The notes beneath the pieces are model-generated. The model was given only the letters and a program-made list of their open reading frames with translations, ran no database searches and had not been told where the DNA came from. A stretch of 64,000 bases of DNA from Delphinus delphis. Lineage: Eukaryota > Chordata > Mammalia > Artiodactyla > Delphinidae. This document shows, one piece after another, positions 12,490 through 22,251 of the stretch. The translations under genes were made by a program, and so were the position numbers. The stretch is taken from positions 78,124,731 through 78,188,730 of the forward strand of contig NC_082688.1 of the NCBI RefSeq assembly GCF_949987515.2, in the 5' to 3' direction. Within the stretch, counting starts at the first letter, position 1; every line of letters begins with the position of its first letter.

Positions 12490-13010
12490 AAGAGAAAATT
12501 AGAATATATCATCATATGAATGGATAAAGAAGATGATACACACACACGCGTGGACACACACACACATACACACACACACAGTGGAAGACTACTCAGGCAT
12601 AAAAAAGTATGAAATTTTGGCATATGCAGCAGCATGGATGGACTTGGAGGGCATTACGCTAAGTGAAATATCAGACAGAGAAAGACAAACACTGTGTGAT
12701 ATCACTTATATGCGGAATCTAAAAAATACAACAAACTAGTGAATATAACAACAAAGGAGCAGACCCAGAGATATAGAAAACAAATTAGTGGTTACTAGTG
12801 GGGAGAGGGAAGAGGCAATATAGGGGTAGGGGAGTAAGAGATACAAACTATTAGGTATAAAGTAAGCTACAAGGATATACTGTACAATATGGGAATATAG
12901 TAAATATCTTCTAATAACTATAAATGAAATATAACCTGTAAAATTGTAAATCACTATATTATATACCTGTAACTTATCTTATAACTCAACCATACTTGAA
13001 TAAATAGAAA
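12490..13010 (+). mobile_element. 5'-truncated L1 3' end with CA microsatellite
   Basis: The ORF2 tail is recognisable: 'tggaagactactcaggcata', the 'agcagcatggatggac' segment, and 'gatatcacttatatgcggaa'. Standard 3'-UTR landmarks follow ('taccatacttgaataaat' type ending). A (CA)n tract at 12,539-12,580 replaces the usual 'gtggtatatatata' stretch. The 68-residue plus-strand frame at 12,533-12,739 is a scrap of ORF2 and not a functional protein. An imperfect TSD around 12,506 and 13,012 is possible. Confidence 0.8.
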
Positions 13011-13429
13011 AATATTATCATAGTGAAAGCAGATACAATGGAGTATGGTAGACTATAAATTAAAGGACCAATTAGGAACGCAAATACCAGTGTGGAGGGA
13101 TAGCCATACTTGAGCATGATCTTATCCAGCCATGTGCCCACAATGCCACAATGTCACCCAAGCACCTGGAATTTAGAGACCTCCTTAAGTCAAAAACTGG
13201 GTAATAGGAATTCGAAATAGACTGAGTTTACTAAGAAAATTTTAAATCGACTAAGAAATCCTGATGTTATTGAATTTATCATTATATAATGAGTTAAAGT
13301 ACTCTATTTTTGGACAAAATACAGGTTTGAAACTTTTAAAAAGATAAAAGCTCTATTTCTACATAACTGAATTTATGACACAAGAAATCCATCAGCAAAG
13401 TATAATGATAACAACACATTAAATAATGT

Positions 13430-13640
13430 AACTAATATTTACAGAATGTGCCAACTTCTAAAGAATTCATTTATATGCTTTTTGAAATAAACCATAAGTA
13501 TCATGATTACATCCATTTTATATAGATGAGAAAACATTCTCAGAGAGGTAAAATATGTAATTATCCCAGACTACTAAGTAGACAGAGAAACAAGGTTTTG
13601 AGCTCAGGTAGTTTGACTTGAGACTGGATTCCTAAGCACC
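13430..13640 (-). mobile_element. MIR (tRNA-derived ancient SINE), antisense
   Basis: It follows the MIR core and 3' order in reverse complement: 'tatagatgagaaaaca' near 13,521, 'tcagagaggtaaaatatg' near 13,540, then 'gagctcaggtagtttgactt' near 13,600. These match 'cagatgaggaaactgaggc...agagaggttaag...gaacccaggcagtctg' with heavy divergence. Confidence 0.75.
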
Positions 13641-14879
13641 ATGTTTTGTACTATTATAGATGAAGTGATATATTATGAACTAAAAATTAAGATAAAATAA
13701 CAAGTGTAATTTGTAATACAGATGTAAATTATGTGGTGTTACTCTATTACATATAGGCATTTATAATAAACCACAATATATTGAAACCTTGTTCAAGTTG
13801 TTTATATTTTTAATATACCTGGAGCCTTAGAAATAGAAGACAAGGTATCTTCTCCTGAACACTCAGGGCCCTTGTTTATTCTCAGTATTTTTTTTTTTTT
13901 TCCTATAGTTTCATGAGATCAGGACCTTGAAATCACCTGGGTGTGGATGAGTGATTGGGATGAGAAAGCCATGGATAAATACTAGCTTGCTTGTTCATTT
14001 GTGTTTTCAGATCAAAAAAATGTTGAATAATAATTTTATTTCCTGAGATAAAAAACTGTGAAAAGTGTTAGCTTTGGGTAGAAGATATAGCTTCCCATTT
14101 TAGGAATTTAGCATTTGAGGTATCATTGATATATGTAAGCAGAATCATCCAGTCACAAATTAATGCAAAATTTCAAGTTCAGGAGAGCAAGGCATAGAGT
14201 TGAGAATAGATAAGGCAGTTCAGAGAAAAATACACAGAGTGTGTAAGGCTGAGGGGGTTAGGACAAAGTCCTCAGGAATAGGAATACTGGAGGAGTGGGC
14301 ACATGAGGATAAGCTGTTAAAAGAGACTTAGAAGTGGAAAGCACAGAAGGGAAGCTAGGAGAGAATGAAGACCCTGAAGTCAAGAAGTGAGAGAGTTTCA
14401 AAGACAGAGTATGCTGTTTTGTACACAAATCCTGAGAATTTGATTACAATAAGTATAGTGTGTTGCAATTACTGACATGTAGATCAATGGTGATTTTGTG
14501 AGACTAACTTCAGCTGATTTAGGAGTACAAAAGAGAGAATTGAATATATGGGCTATTGAGTAGGAGATGGAGAAATAGATACAGAAATTTAGACAAAATC
14601 TATTATATTTTAAAAATACCAAATGAATGGTTTCGGTGTATTTTCCCAATTCTGAAATTTTGAACACTGACCATCAGATCACAAATTCATTTCCCAATGC
14701 TCCGTGTGATCTCTGTTCTTCCTACTATTTGAAAAGAGGGTGAGGGTACCGTATTTATAAAATTGTGTTCCAGATTGCCTTCAGGCTTAGTTAAGAAAAT
14801 GACAAACATGGAATCTGACAGAGGATTGATTATTTGGTGAGTCGTAGAAGCAATCTTTTGCTAGAGGTGAAGATGGTAG
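13641..14879. other. no gene recognised
   Basis: AT-rich sequence with nothing that I can name. It ends at the left TSD of L1-1. Confidence 0.5.
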
Positions 14880-14894
14880 TAAATTAATATCATT
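14880..14894 (+). repeat. left target-site duplication of L1-1
   Basis: The 15-bp 'taaattaatatcatt' is repeated exactly at 22,237-22,251. The T/AAA start fits the nick preference of the L1 endonuclease. Confidence 0.85.
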
Positions 14895-16965
14895 GGAGGC
14901 TTCCGGGAAGATGGTGGAAGAGTAAGATGCGGAGATCACCTTCCTCCCCACAGATACACCAGAAATACATCTACACATGGAACAACTCCTACAGAACACC
15001 TACTGAATGCTGGCAAAAGACCTCAGACCTCCCAAAATGCAAGAAACCCTCCATGGACCTGGGTACGGCAAAAGAAAAAAGAATAAACACAGACAAAAGG
15101 ATAGGGACGGGACCTGCACCAGTGGGAGGGAGCTGTGAAGGAGGGAGGGTTTCCACACACTAGAAAGCCCCTTTGCGGGCGGAGACTGTGGGTGGTGAAG
15201 GGGGAAAGCTTCGGAGCCACGGAGGAGAGCACAGCCACAGGAGTGAGGAGGGCAAAGCAGAGAGATTCCCACACAGAGGATCAGGGCCAACCGGCACTCA
15301 CCAGCCCGAGAGGCTTGTCTGCTCCCCCGCCAGGGCAGGCGGGACTGGGAGTTGAGGCTCGGGCTTCGGTCGGAGCACCAGGAGAGGACTGGGGTTTGCG
15401 GCGTGAACACAGCCTGCAGGGGGTTAGTGCGCCACGGCTAGCCGGGAGGGAGTCCAGGGAAAAGTCTGGACCTGCCGAAGAGGCAAGAGACTTCTTCTTA
15501 CCTCTTTGTTTCCTAGTGCGTGAGGAGACGGGATTAAGAGCGCTACTTAAAGGCTTCAGAGACGGGCGCGAGCCGCGGCTAAAAGCACGGACCCCAGAGA
15601 CGGGCATGAGGCGCTAAGGCTGCTGCTGCCGCCACCAAGAAGCCTGTGTGCGAGCACAGGTCACTATCCACACCCCGCTTCCGGGGAGCCTGTGCAGCCC
15701 GCCAGTGCCAGGGTCCCGGGATCCAGGGACAACTCCTCCGGGAGAACGCACGGAGCGCCTCAGGCTGCTGCAACGTCACGACGGCCTCTGCCGCCGCAGG
15801 CTCGCCCTGCACTCCGTGCCCCTCCCTCCCCACCCGCCTGAGTGAGCCAGAGCTCCCGAATCAGCGGCTCCTTTAACCCCGTCCTGTCTGAGAGAAGAAC
15901 AGACACCCTCTGGTGACCTACACGCAGAGACGGGGCCAAATCCAAAGCTGAGCCGCTGTGAGCTGTGAGAACAAAGAAGAAAAAGGGAAATCTGTACCAG
16001 CAGCCTCAGAAGCAGCGGATTAAAGCTCCACAATCAACTTGATATACCCTGCATCTGTGGACTACATGAATAGACAACGAATCATCCCAAATTAAGGAGG
16101 TGGACTTTGAGAGCAAGATTTATAATTTTTTCCTCTTTTTGTGAGTGTGTATGTGTATGCTTCTGTGTGAGATTTTGTCTGTATAGCTTTGCTTCCACCA
16201 TTTGTCCTAGGGTTCTATCCGTCCGTTTTATTTTTTAATTTTTTTCTCTTAGTAATTATTTTTTTTATTTTAATAACTTTATATTTTATCTTACTTTATT
16301 TTATTTTACTTTATCTCCTTTCTTTTTTCCTTCCTTCCCTCCTTCCTTCCTTCCTCCCTTCATTCTTTCATTCTTTCTTTCTTTCTTTCTTTCATCCTTC
16401 CTTCCTTCCTTTCTATCTTTCTACTTCTACTAATTCTTTCTTTCTACTTTTTCTCCCTTTTATTCTGAGCCGTGTGGATGAAAGGCTCTTGGTGCTCCAG
16501 CCAGGAGTCAGGGCTCTGCCTCTGAGGTAGGAGAGCCAACTTCAGGACACTGGTCCACAAGAGACCTCCCAGCTCCACATAATATCAAATGGCAGAAATC
16601 TCCCAAGATCTCCATCTCAACTCCAGCACCCAGCTTCACTCAACGACCAGCAAGCTACAGTGCTGGACATCCTATGCCAAACAACTAGCAAGACAGGAAC
16701 ACAACCCCCCCATTAGCAGAAAGGCTGCCTAAAATCATAATATGTCCAGAGACACCCCAAAACACACCACCAGACGTGGACCTGCCCACCAGAAAGACAA
16801 GATCCAGCCTCATCCACCAGAACACAGGCACTAGTCCCCTCCACCAGGAAGCCTACACAACACACTGAACCAGCCTTAGCCACTGGGGACAGACACCAAA
16901 AACAATGGGAACTACGAACTTGCAGCCTGCAAAAAGGAGACAACAAACACAGTAAGATAAGCAAA
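14895..16965 (+). promoter_or_regulatory. L1-1 5' UTR and internal promoter
   Basis: L1 5' UTRs carry an internal RNA polymerase II promoter. The first bases include 'gggaagatggtgg' (14,905-14,917), comparable to the YY1-type 'aagatgg' site near the start of mammalian L1s. About 15,150-15,850 is strikingly GC- and CpG-rich for this window. A pyrimidine microsatellite of CTTT/CTTC type lies at 16,309-16,445. Several overlapping frames stay open in the GC-rich part, on both strands (for example 15,135-15,617 plus and 15,000-15,410 minus). Whether any is translated is unknown. Confidence 0.75.
16309..16445 (+). repeat. (CTTC/CTTT)n pyrimidine microsatellite in the L1-1 5' UTR
   Basis: An almost pure C/T run with 4-bp periodicity. 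L1-2 has only a short CTTT run at the matching place (38,811-38,826), so the tract expanded in or before L1-1. Confidence 0.9.
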
Positions 16966-17855
16966 ATGAGAAGACAGAAAAACACACAGAAGATGAAGGA
17001 GCAAGATAAAAACCCACCAGACCTAACAAATGAAGAGGAAATAGGCAGTCTACCTGAAAAAGAATTCAGAATAATGATTGTAAAGATGATCCAAAATCTT
17101 GGAAATAGAATAGACAAAATGCAAGAAACATTTAACAAGACCTAGAAGAACTAAAGATGAAACAAACAATGATAAACACAATAAATGAAATTAAAAATAC
17201 TCTAGATAGAATCAATAGCAGAATAACTGAAGCAGAAGAACGGATAAGTGACCTGGAAGATAAAATAGTGGAAATAACTACTGCAGGGCAGAATAAAGAC
17301 AAAAGAATGAAAAGAACTGAGGACAGTCTCAGAGACCTCTGGGACAACATCAAACGCACCAACATTCGAATTATAGGGGTTCCAGAAGAAGAAGAGAAAA
17401 AGAAAGGGACTGAGAAAATATTTGAAGAGATTATAGTTGAAAACTTCCCTAATATGGGAAAGGAAATAGTTAATCAAGTCCAGGAAGCACAGGTAGTCCC
17501 ATACAGGATAAATCTAAGGAGAAATATGCCAAGACACATATTAATCGAGTTGTCAAAAATTAAATACAAAGAAAACATATTAAAAGCAGGAAGGGAAAAA
17601 CAACAAATAACACACAAGGGAATCCCCATAAGGTTAACAGCTGATCTTTCAGCAGAAACTCTGCAAGCCAGAAGGGACTGGCAGGACATATTTAAAGTGA
17701 TGAAGAAGAAAAACCTGCAACCAAGATTACTCTACCCAGCAAGGATCTCATTCAGATTTGATGGAGAAATTAAAAACCTTACAGACAAGCAAAAGCTGAG
17801 AGAGTTCAGCACCACCAAACCAGCTTTACAACAAATGCTAAAGGAACTTCTCTAG
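16966..17855 (+). pseudogene. L1-1 ORF1 (RNA-binding protein), frameshifted
   Basis: ORF1p is the trimeric RNA-binding chaperone that coats L1 RNA. The ATG at 16,966 is the natural start by alignment with L1-2. The leading frame encodes a short N-terminus and then hits a one-base deletion near 17,140 (L1-2 has an extra G here), which brings a stop. The remainder is open from 17,157 to the TAG at 17,853-17,855 (232 codons). It holds a coiled coil ('RITEAEERISDLED'), an RRM start ('TNIRIIGVPEEEE') and the C-terminal domain ('PRHILIELSKIKYKENILK', 'ADLSAETLQARRDW'). The single frameshift disables it; the domains are otherwise well preserved. Confidence 0.9.
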
Positions 17856-17913
17856 GCAAGAAACACAAGAGAAGGAAAAGACCTACAATAACGAACCCAA
17901 AACAATTAAGAAA

Positions 17914-20900
17914 ATGGGAATAGGAACATACATATTGATAATTACCTTAAATGTAAATGGACTAAATGCTCCCACCAAAAGACACAGGTTGGCTGAATGG
18001 ATAAAAAAACAAGACCCATATATCTGCTGTCTACAAGAGACCCACTTCAGACCTAGAGACACATACAGACTGAAAGTAAGGGGATGGAAAAAGATATTTC
18101 ATACAAATGGAAACCAAAAGAATGCTGGAATAGCAATTCTCATATCAGACAAAATAGACTTTAAATAAAGACTATTAGAAGAGACAAAGAAGGACACTAC
18201 ATAATGATCGAGGGATTGATCCAAGAAAAAGATATAACAATTTTAAATATTTATGCACGCAACATAGGAGCACCTCAATGCATAAGGCAAATACTATAAA
18301 AGGGGAAATCAAATACCATAAAAGGGGAAATCAAATAACATAAAAAATGCCATAAAGGGGAAATCAACAGTAACACATTCATAGTAGGGGACTTTAACAC
18401 CCCACTTTCACCAATGGACAGATCATCCAAAATGAAAATAAATAAGGAAACACAAGCTTTAAATGATACATTAAACAACATGGACTTAATTGATATTTAT
18501 AGGACACTCCATCCAAAAACAACAGAATACACAATTTTCTCAAGTGCTCATGGAACATTCTCCAGGATAGATCATATCTTGGGTCACAAATCAAGCCTTG
18601 GTAAATTTAAGAAGATTGAAATAGTATCAAGTATCTTTTCCGACCACAACGCTATGAGACTAGATATCAATTACAGGAAAAGATCTGTAAAAAATACAAA
18701 CACATGGAGGCTAAACAATACACAACTTAGTAACGAACTGATCACTGAAGAAATCAAAGAGGAAATAAAAAAAAATACCTAGAAACAAATGACAATGGAG
18801 ACACGACGACCCAAATCTACGGGATTCAGCAAAAGCAGTTCTAAGAGGGAAGTTTATAGCAATACAATCCTACCTTAAGAAACAGGAAACATCTTGAATA
18901 AACAACCTAACCTTACATCTAAAGCAATTAGAGAAAGAAGAACAAAAATACCCCAAAGTTAGCAGAAGGAAAGAAATAATAAAAATCAGATCAGAAATAA
19001 ATGAAAAAGAAATGAAGGAAATGATAGCAAAGATCAATAAAACTAAAAGCTGGTTCTTTGAGAAGATAAACAGAATTGATAAATCATTAGCCAGACTCAT
19101 CAAGAAAAAAAGGGAGAAGACTCAAATCAATAGAATTAGAAATGAAAAAGGAGAAGTAACAACTGACACCGCAGAAATACAAAAGATCATGAGAGATTAC
19201 TACAATCAACTCTATGCCAAAAAGATGGACAACCTGGAAGAAATGGACAAATTCTAAGAAATGCACAACCTGCGAAGACTGAATCAGGAAGAAATAGAAA
19301 ATATGAACAGACCAATCACAAGCACTGAAATTCAAACTGTGATTAAAAATCTTCCAAGAAACAAGAGCCCAGGAACAGATGACTTCACAGGTGAATTCTA
19401 TCAAACATTTAGAGAAGAGTTAACACCTATCCTTCTCAAACTCTTCCAAAGTATAGCAGAGGGAGGAACACTCCCAAACTCATTCTATGAGGCCGCCATC
19501 ACCCTGATACCAAAACCAGACAAGGATGTCACAAAGAAAGAAAACTAAAAGCCAATATCACTAATGAACATAGATGCAAAAATTCTCAACAAAATACTAG
19601 CAAACAGAATCCAACAGCACATTAAATAGATCATACACCATGATTAAGTGCGGTTTATTCCAGGAATGCAAGGATTCTTCAATATAAGCAAATGAATCAA
19701 CGTGATACACCATATTAACAAATTGAAGGAGAAAAACCATATGATCATCCAAATAGATGCAGAGAAAGCTTTCGACAAAATTCAACACCCATTTATGATA
19801 AAAACCCTGCAGAAAGTAGGCATAGAGGGAACTTTCCTCGACATGATAAAGGCCATATATGACAAACCCACAGCCAACATCATCGTCATTGGTGAAAAAC
19901 TGAAAGCATTTCACTAAGATCAGGAACAAGACAAGGTTGCCCACTCTCACCACTCTTATTCAACATAGTTTTGGAAGTTTTAGCCACTGCAATCAGAGAA
20001 GAAAGGGAAATAAAAGGAATCCAAATCAGAAAAGAAGAAGTAAAGCTGTCACTGTTTGCAGATGACATGCTACTATACATAGAGAATCCTAAAGATGCTA
20101 CCAGAAAACTACTAGAGTTAATCAGTGAATTTGGTAAAGTAGCAGGACACAAAATTAATGCACAGAAATCTCTGGCATTCCTATATACTAATGATGAAAA
20201 ATCTGAGAGCGAAATCAAGAAATCACTCCCATTTACCATTGCAACAAAAAGAATAAAATATCTAGGAATAAACCTACCTAAGGAGACAAAAGACCTGTAT
20301 GCAGAAAAGTATAAGACACTGATGAAAGAAATTAAAGATGATAAAAATAGATGGAGAGATATACCATGTTCTTGGTTTGGAAGAATCAACATTGCCAAAA
20401 TGACTCTACTACCCAAAGCAATCTACAGATTCACTGCAATCCCTGTGAAACCACCACTGGCATTTTTCACAGAACTAGGACAAAAACTTTCACAATTTGT
20501 ATGGAAACACAAAAGACCCCGAATAGCCAAATCAATCTTGAGAACGAAAAACGGAGCTGGAGGAATCAGGCTCCCTGACTTCAGACTATACTACAAAGCT
20601 ACAGTAATCAAGACAGTATGGTACTAGCAATAAAACAGAAATATAGATCAATGAAACAGCATAGAAAGCCCAGAGATAAACCCACGCACATATGGTCACC
20701 TTATCTTTGATAAAGGAGGCAGGAATATACAGTGGAGAAAGGACAGCCTCTTCAATAAGTGGTGCTGGGAAAACTGGACAGGTACATGTAAAAGTATGAG
20801 ATTAGAACTCTCCCTAACACCATACACAAAAATAAACTCAAAATGGATTAAAGACCTAAATGTAAGGCCAGAAACTATCAAACTCTTAGAGGAAAACATA

Positions 20901-21779
20901 GGGAGAACAATCTATGACATAAATCACAGAAAGATCCTTTTTGGCCCACCTCCTAGAGAAATGGAAATAAAAACAAAAATAAACAAATGGGACCTAATGA
21001 AACTTCAAAGCTTTTGCACAGCAAAGGAAACCATAAACAAGACCAAAAGACAACCCTCAGAATGGGAGAAAATATTTGCAAATGAAGCAACCGACAAAGG
21101 ATTAATCTCCAAAATTTATAAGCAGCTCATGAAGCTCAATAACAAAAAAACAAACAACCCAATCCAAAAATGGGCAGAAGACCTAAATAGACATTTCTCC
21201 AAAGAAGATATACAGACTGCCAACAAACACATGAAAGAATGCTCAACATCATTAATCATTAGAGAAATGCAAATGAAAACTACAATGAGATATCATCTCA
21301 CACCAGTCACAACGGCCATGATCTAAAAATCTAGAAACAATAAATGCTGGAGAGGGTGTGGAGAAAAGGGAACCCTCTTGCACTGCTGGTGGGAATGTAA
21401 ATTGATACAACCACTGTGGAGAACAGTATGGAGGTTCCTTAAAAAACTACAAACAGAACTACCATATGACCCAGCAATCCCACTACTGGGCATATACCCT
21501 GAGAAAACCATAATTCAAAAAGAGTCATGTACCAAAATGTTCATTGCAGCTCTATTTACAATAGCCCGGAGATGGAAACAACCTAAGTGCCCATCATCGG
21601 ATGAATGGATAAAGAAGATGTGGCACATATATACAATGGAATATTACTGAACCATGAAAAGAAACGAAATTGAGCTATTTGTAATGAGGTGGATAGACCT
21701 AGAGTGTGTCATACAGAGTGAAGTAAGTCAGAAAGAGAAAGACAAATACCGTATGCTAACACATATATATGTAATTTAA
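17914..21779 (+). pseudogene. L1-1 ORF2 (endonuclease / reverse transcriptase), broken
   Basis: ORF2p nicks target DNA and reverse transcribes L1 RNA. The ATG at 17,914 opens 'MGIGTYILIITLNVNGLN'. Endonuclease motifs are visible: NVNGLN, 'CLQETHF' and 'SDHNAMRLDI' (near 18,640). RT motifs follow: '[13 protein letters not shown]' (near 19,755) and '[15 protein letters not shown]' (near 20,045). The C-terminal cysteine motif is at about 21,340-21,420 (C-W-x2-C ... H-C-W-W-E-C). The span of about 1,288 codons is close to the usual 1,275. At least six stops or frameshifts interrupt it, the first an A deletion near 18,165. A local triplication lies at 18,290-18,370. Confidence 0.9.
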
Positions 21780-22133
21780 GAAAAAAAAAATGTCATGAAG
21801 AACCTAGGGGTAAGACAGGAATAAAGACACAGACCTACTAGAGAATGGAGTTGAGGATATGGGGAGGGTGAAGGGTAAGATGTGACAAAGTGAGAGAGAG
21901 GCATGGACATATATATACACTAACAAACGTAAGGTAGATCGCTAGTGGGAAGCAGCCGCAGAGCACAGGGAGATCAGCTCCGTGCTTTGTGACCACCTGG
22001 AGGGGTGGGATAGGGAGGGTGGGAGGGAGGGAGACGCAAGAGGGAAGAGATATGGGAACATATGTATATGCATAACTGATTCACTTTGTTATAAAGCAGA
22101 AATCAACACACCATTGTAAAGCAATTATACTCC

Positions 22134-22139
22134 AATAAA
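22134..22139 (+). promoter_or_regulatory. L1-1 polyadenylation signal
   Basis: AATAAA precedes the A-rich tail that starts at 22,145. L1-2 has the same hexamer in the same context at 44,693-44,698. Confidence 0.9.
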
Positions 22140-22144
22140 GATGT

Positions 22145-22236
22145 AAAAAAAATATATATATATATATATAAAGAAAGAAAAGAAAACAGAAATAAAACTA
22201 TCTCTATTTGCAAATGAAAACAATAAATCAATAACA
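22145..22236 (+). other. L1-1 3' junction: tail, TA run and filler sequence
   Basis: After the short A tail comes a TA run (22,152-22,170), then about 65 bp before the second TSD copy. That segment includes 'ataaaactatctctatttgc' (22,191-22,210), which resembles the L1 ORF2 stretch just before the FADD motif. It may be a short 3' transduction or a template-switch product. Confidence 0.6.
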
Positions 22237-22251
22237 TAAATTAATATCATT
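22237..22251 (+). repeat. right target-site duplication of L1-1
   Basis: An exact copy of the 15 bp at 14,880-14,894. It lies about 90 bp past the end of L1 sequence proper. Confidence 0.85.

Larger units (their letters stand above)
14895..22236 (+). mobile_element. full-length L1 retrotransposon (L1-1), inactive
   Basis: A complete LINE-1 in order: 5' UTR (14,895-16,965), ORF1 (16,966-17,855), a 58-bp spacer, ORF2 (17,914-21,779) and 3' UTR with AATAAA at 22,134-22,139. After it comes an unusual 3' junction (22,145-22,236). A perfect 15-bp TSD brackets the whole unit. It is 5' complete: its start aligns with the start of L1-2 (both share 'ggagatcaccttcctc'). Frameshifts and stops in both ORFs mean it cannot retrotranspose itself. 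No later SINE has inserted in it and it keeps many CpGs, so it looks younger than L1-2. Confidence 0.95.

Noticed and set aside
17157..21650. Active retrotransposon
   Set aside because: The 5' end and TSDs are good, but ORF1 has a frameshift near 17,140 and ORF2 has at least six disruptions.
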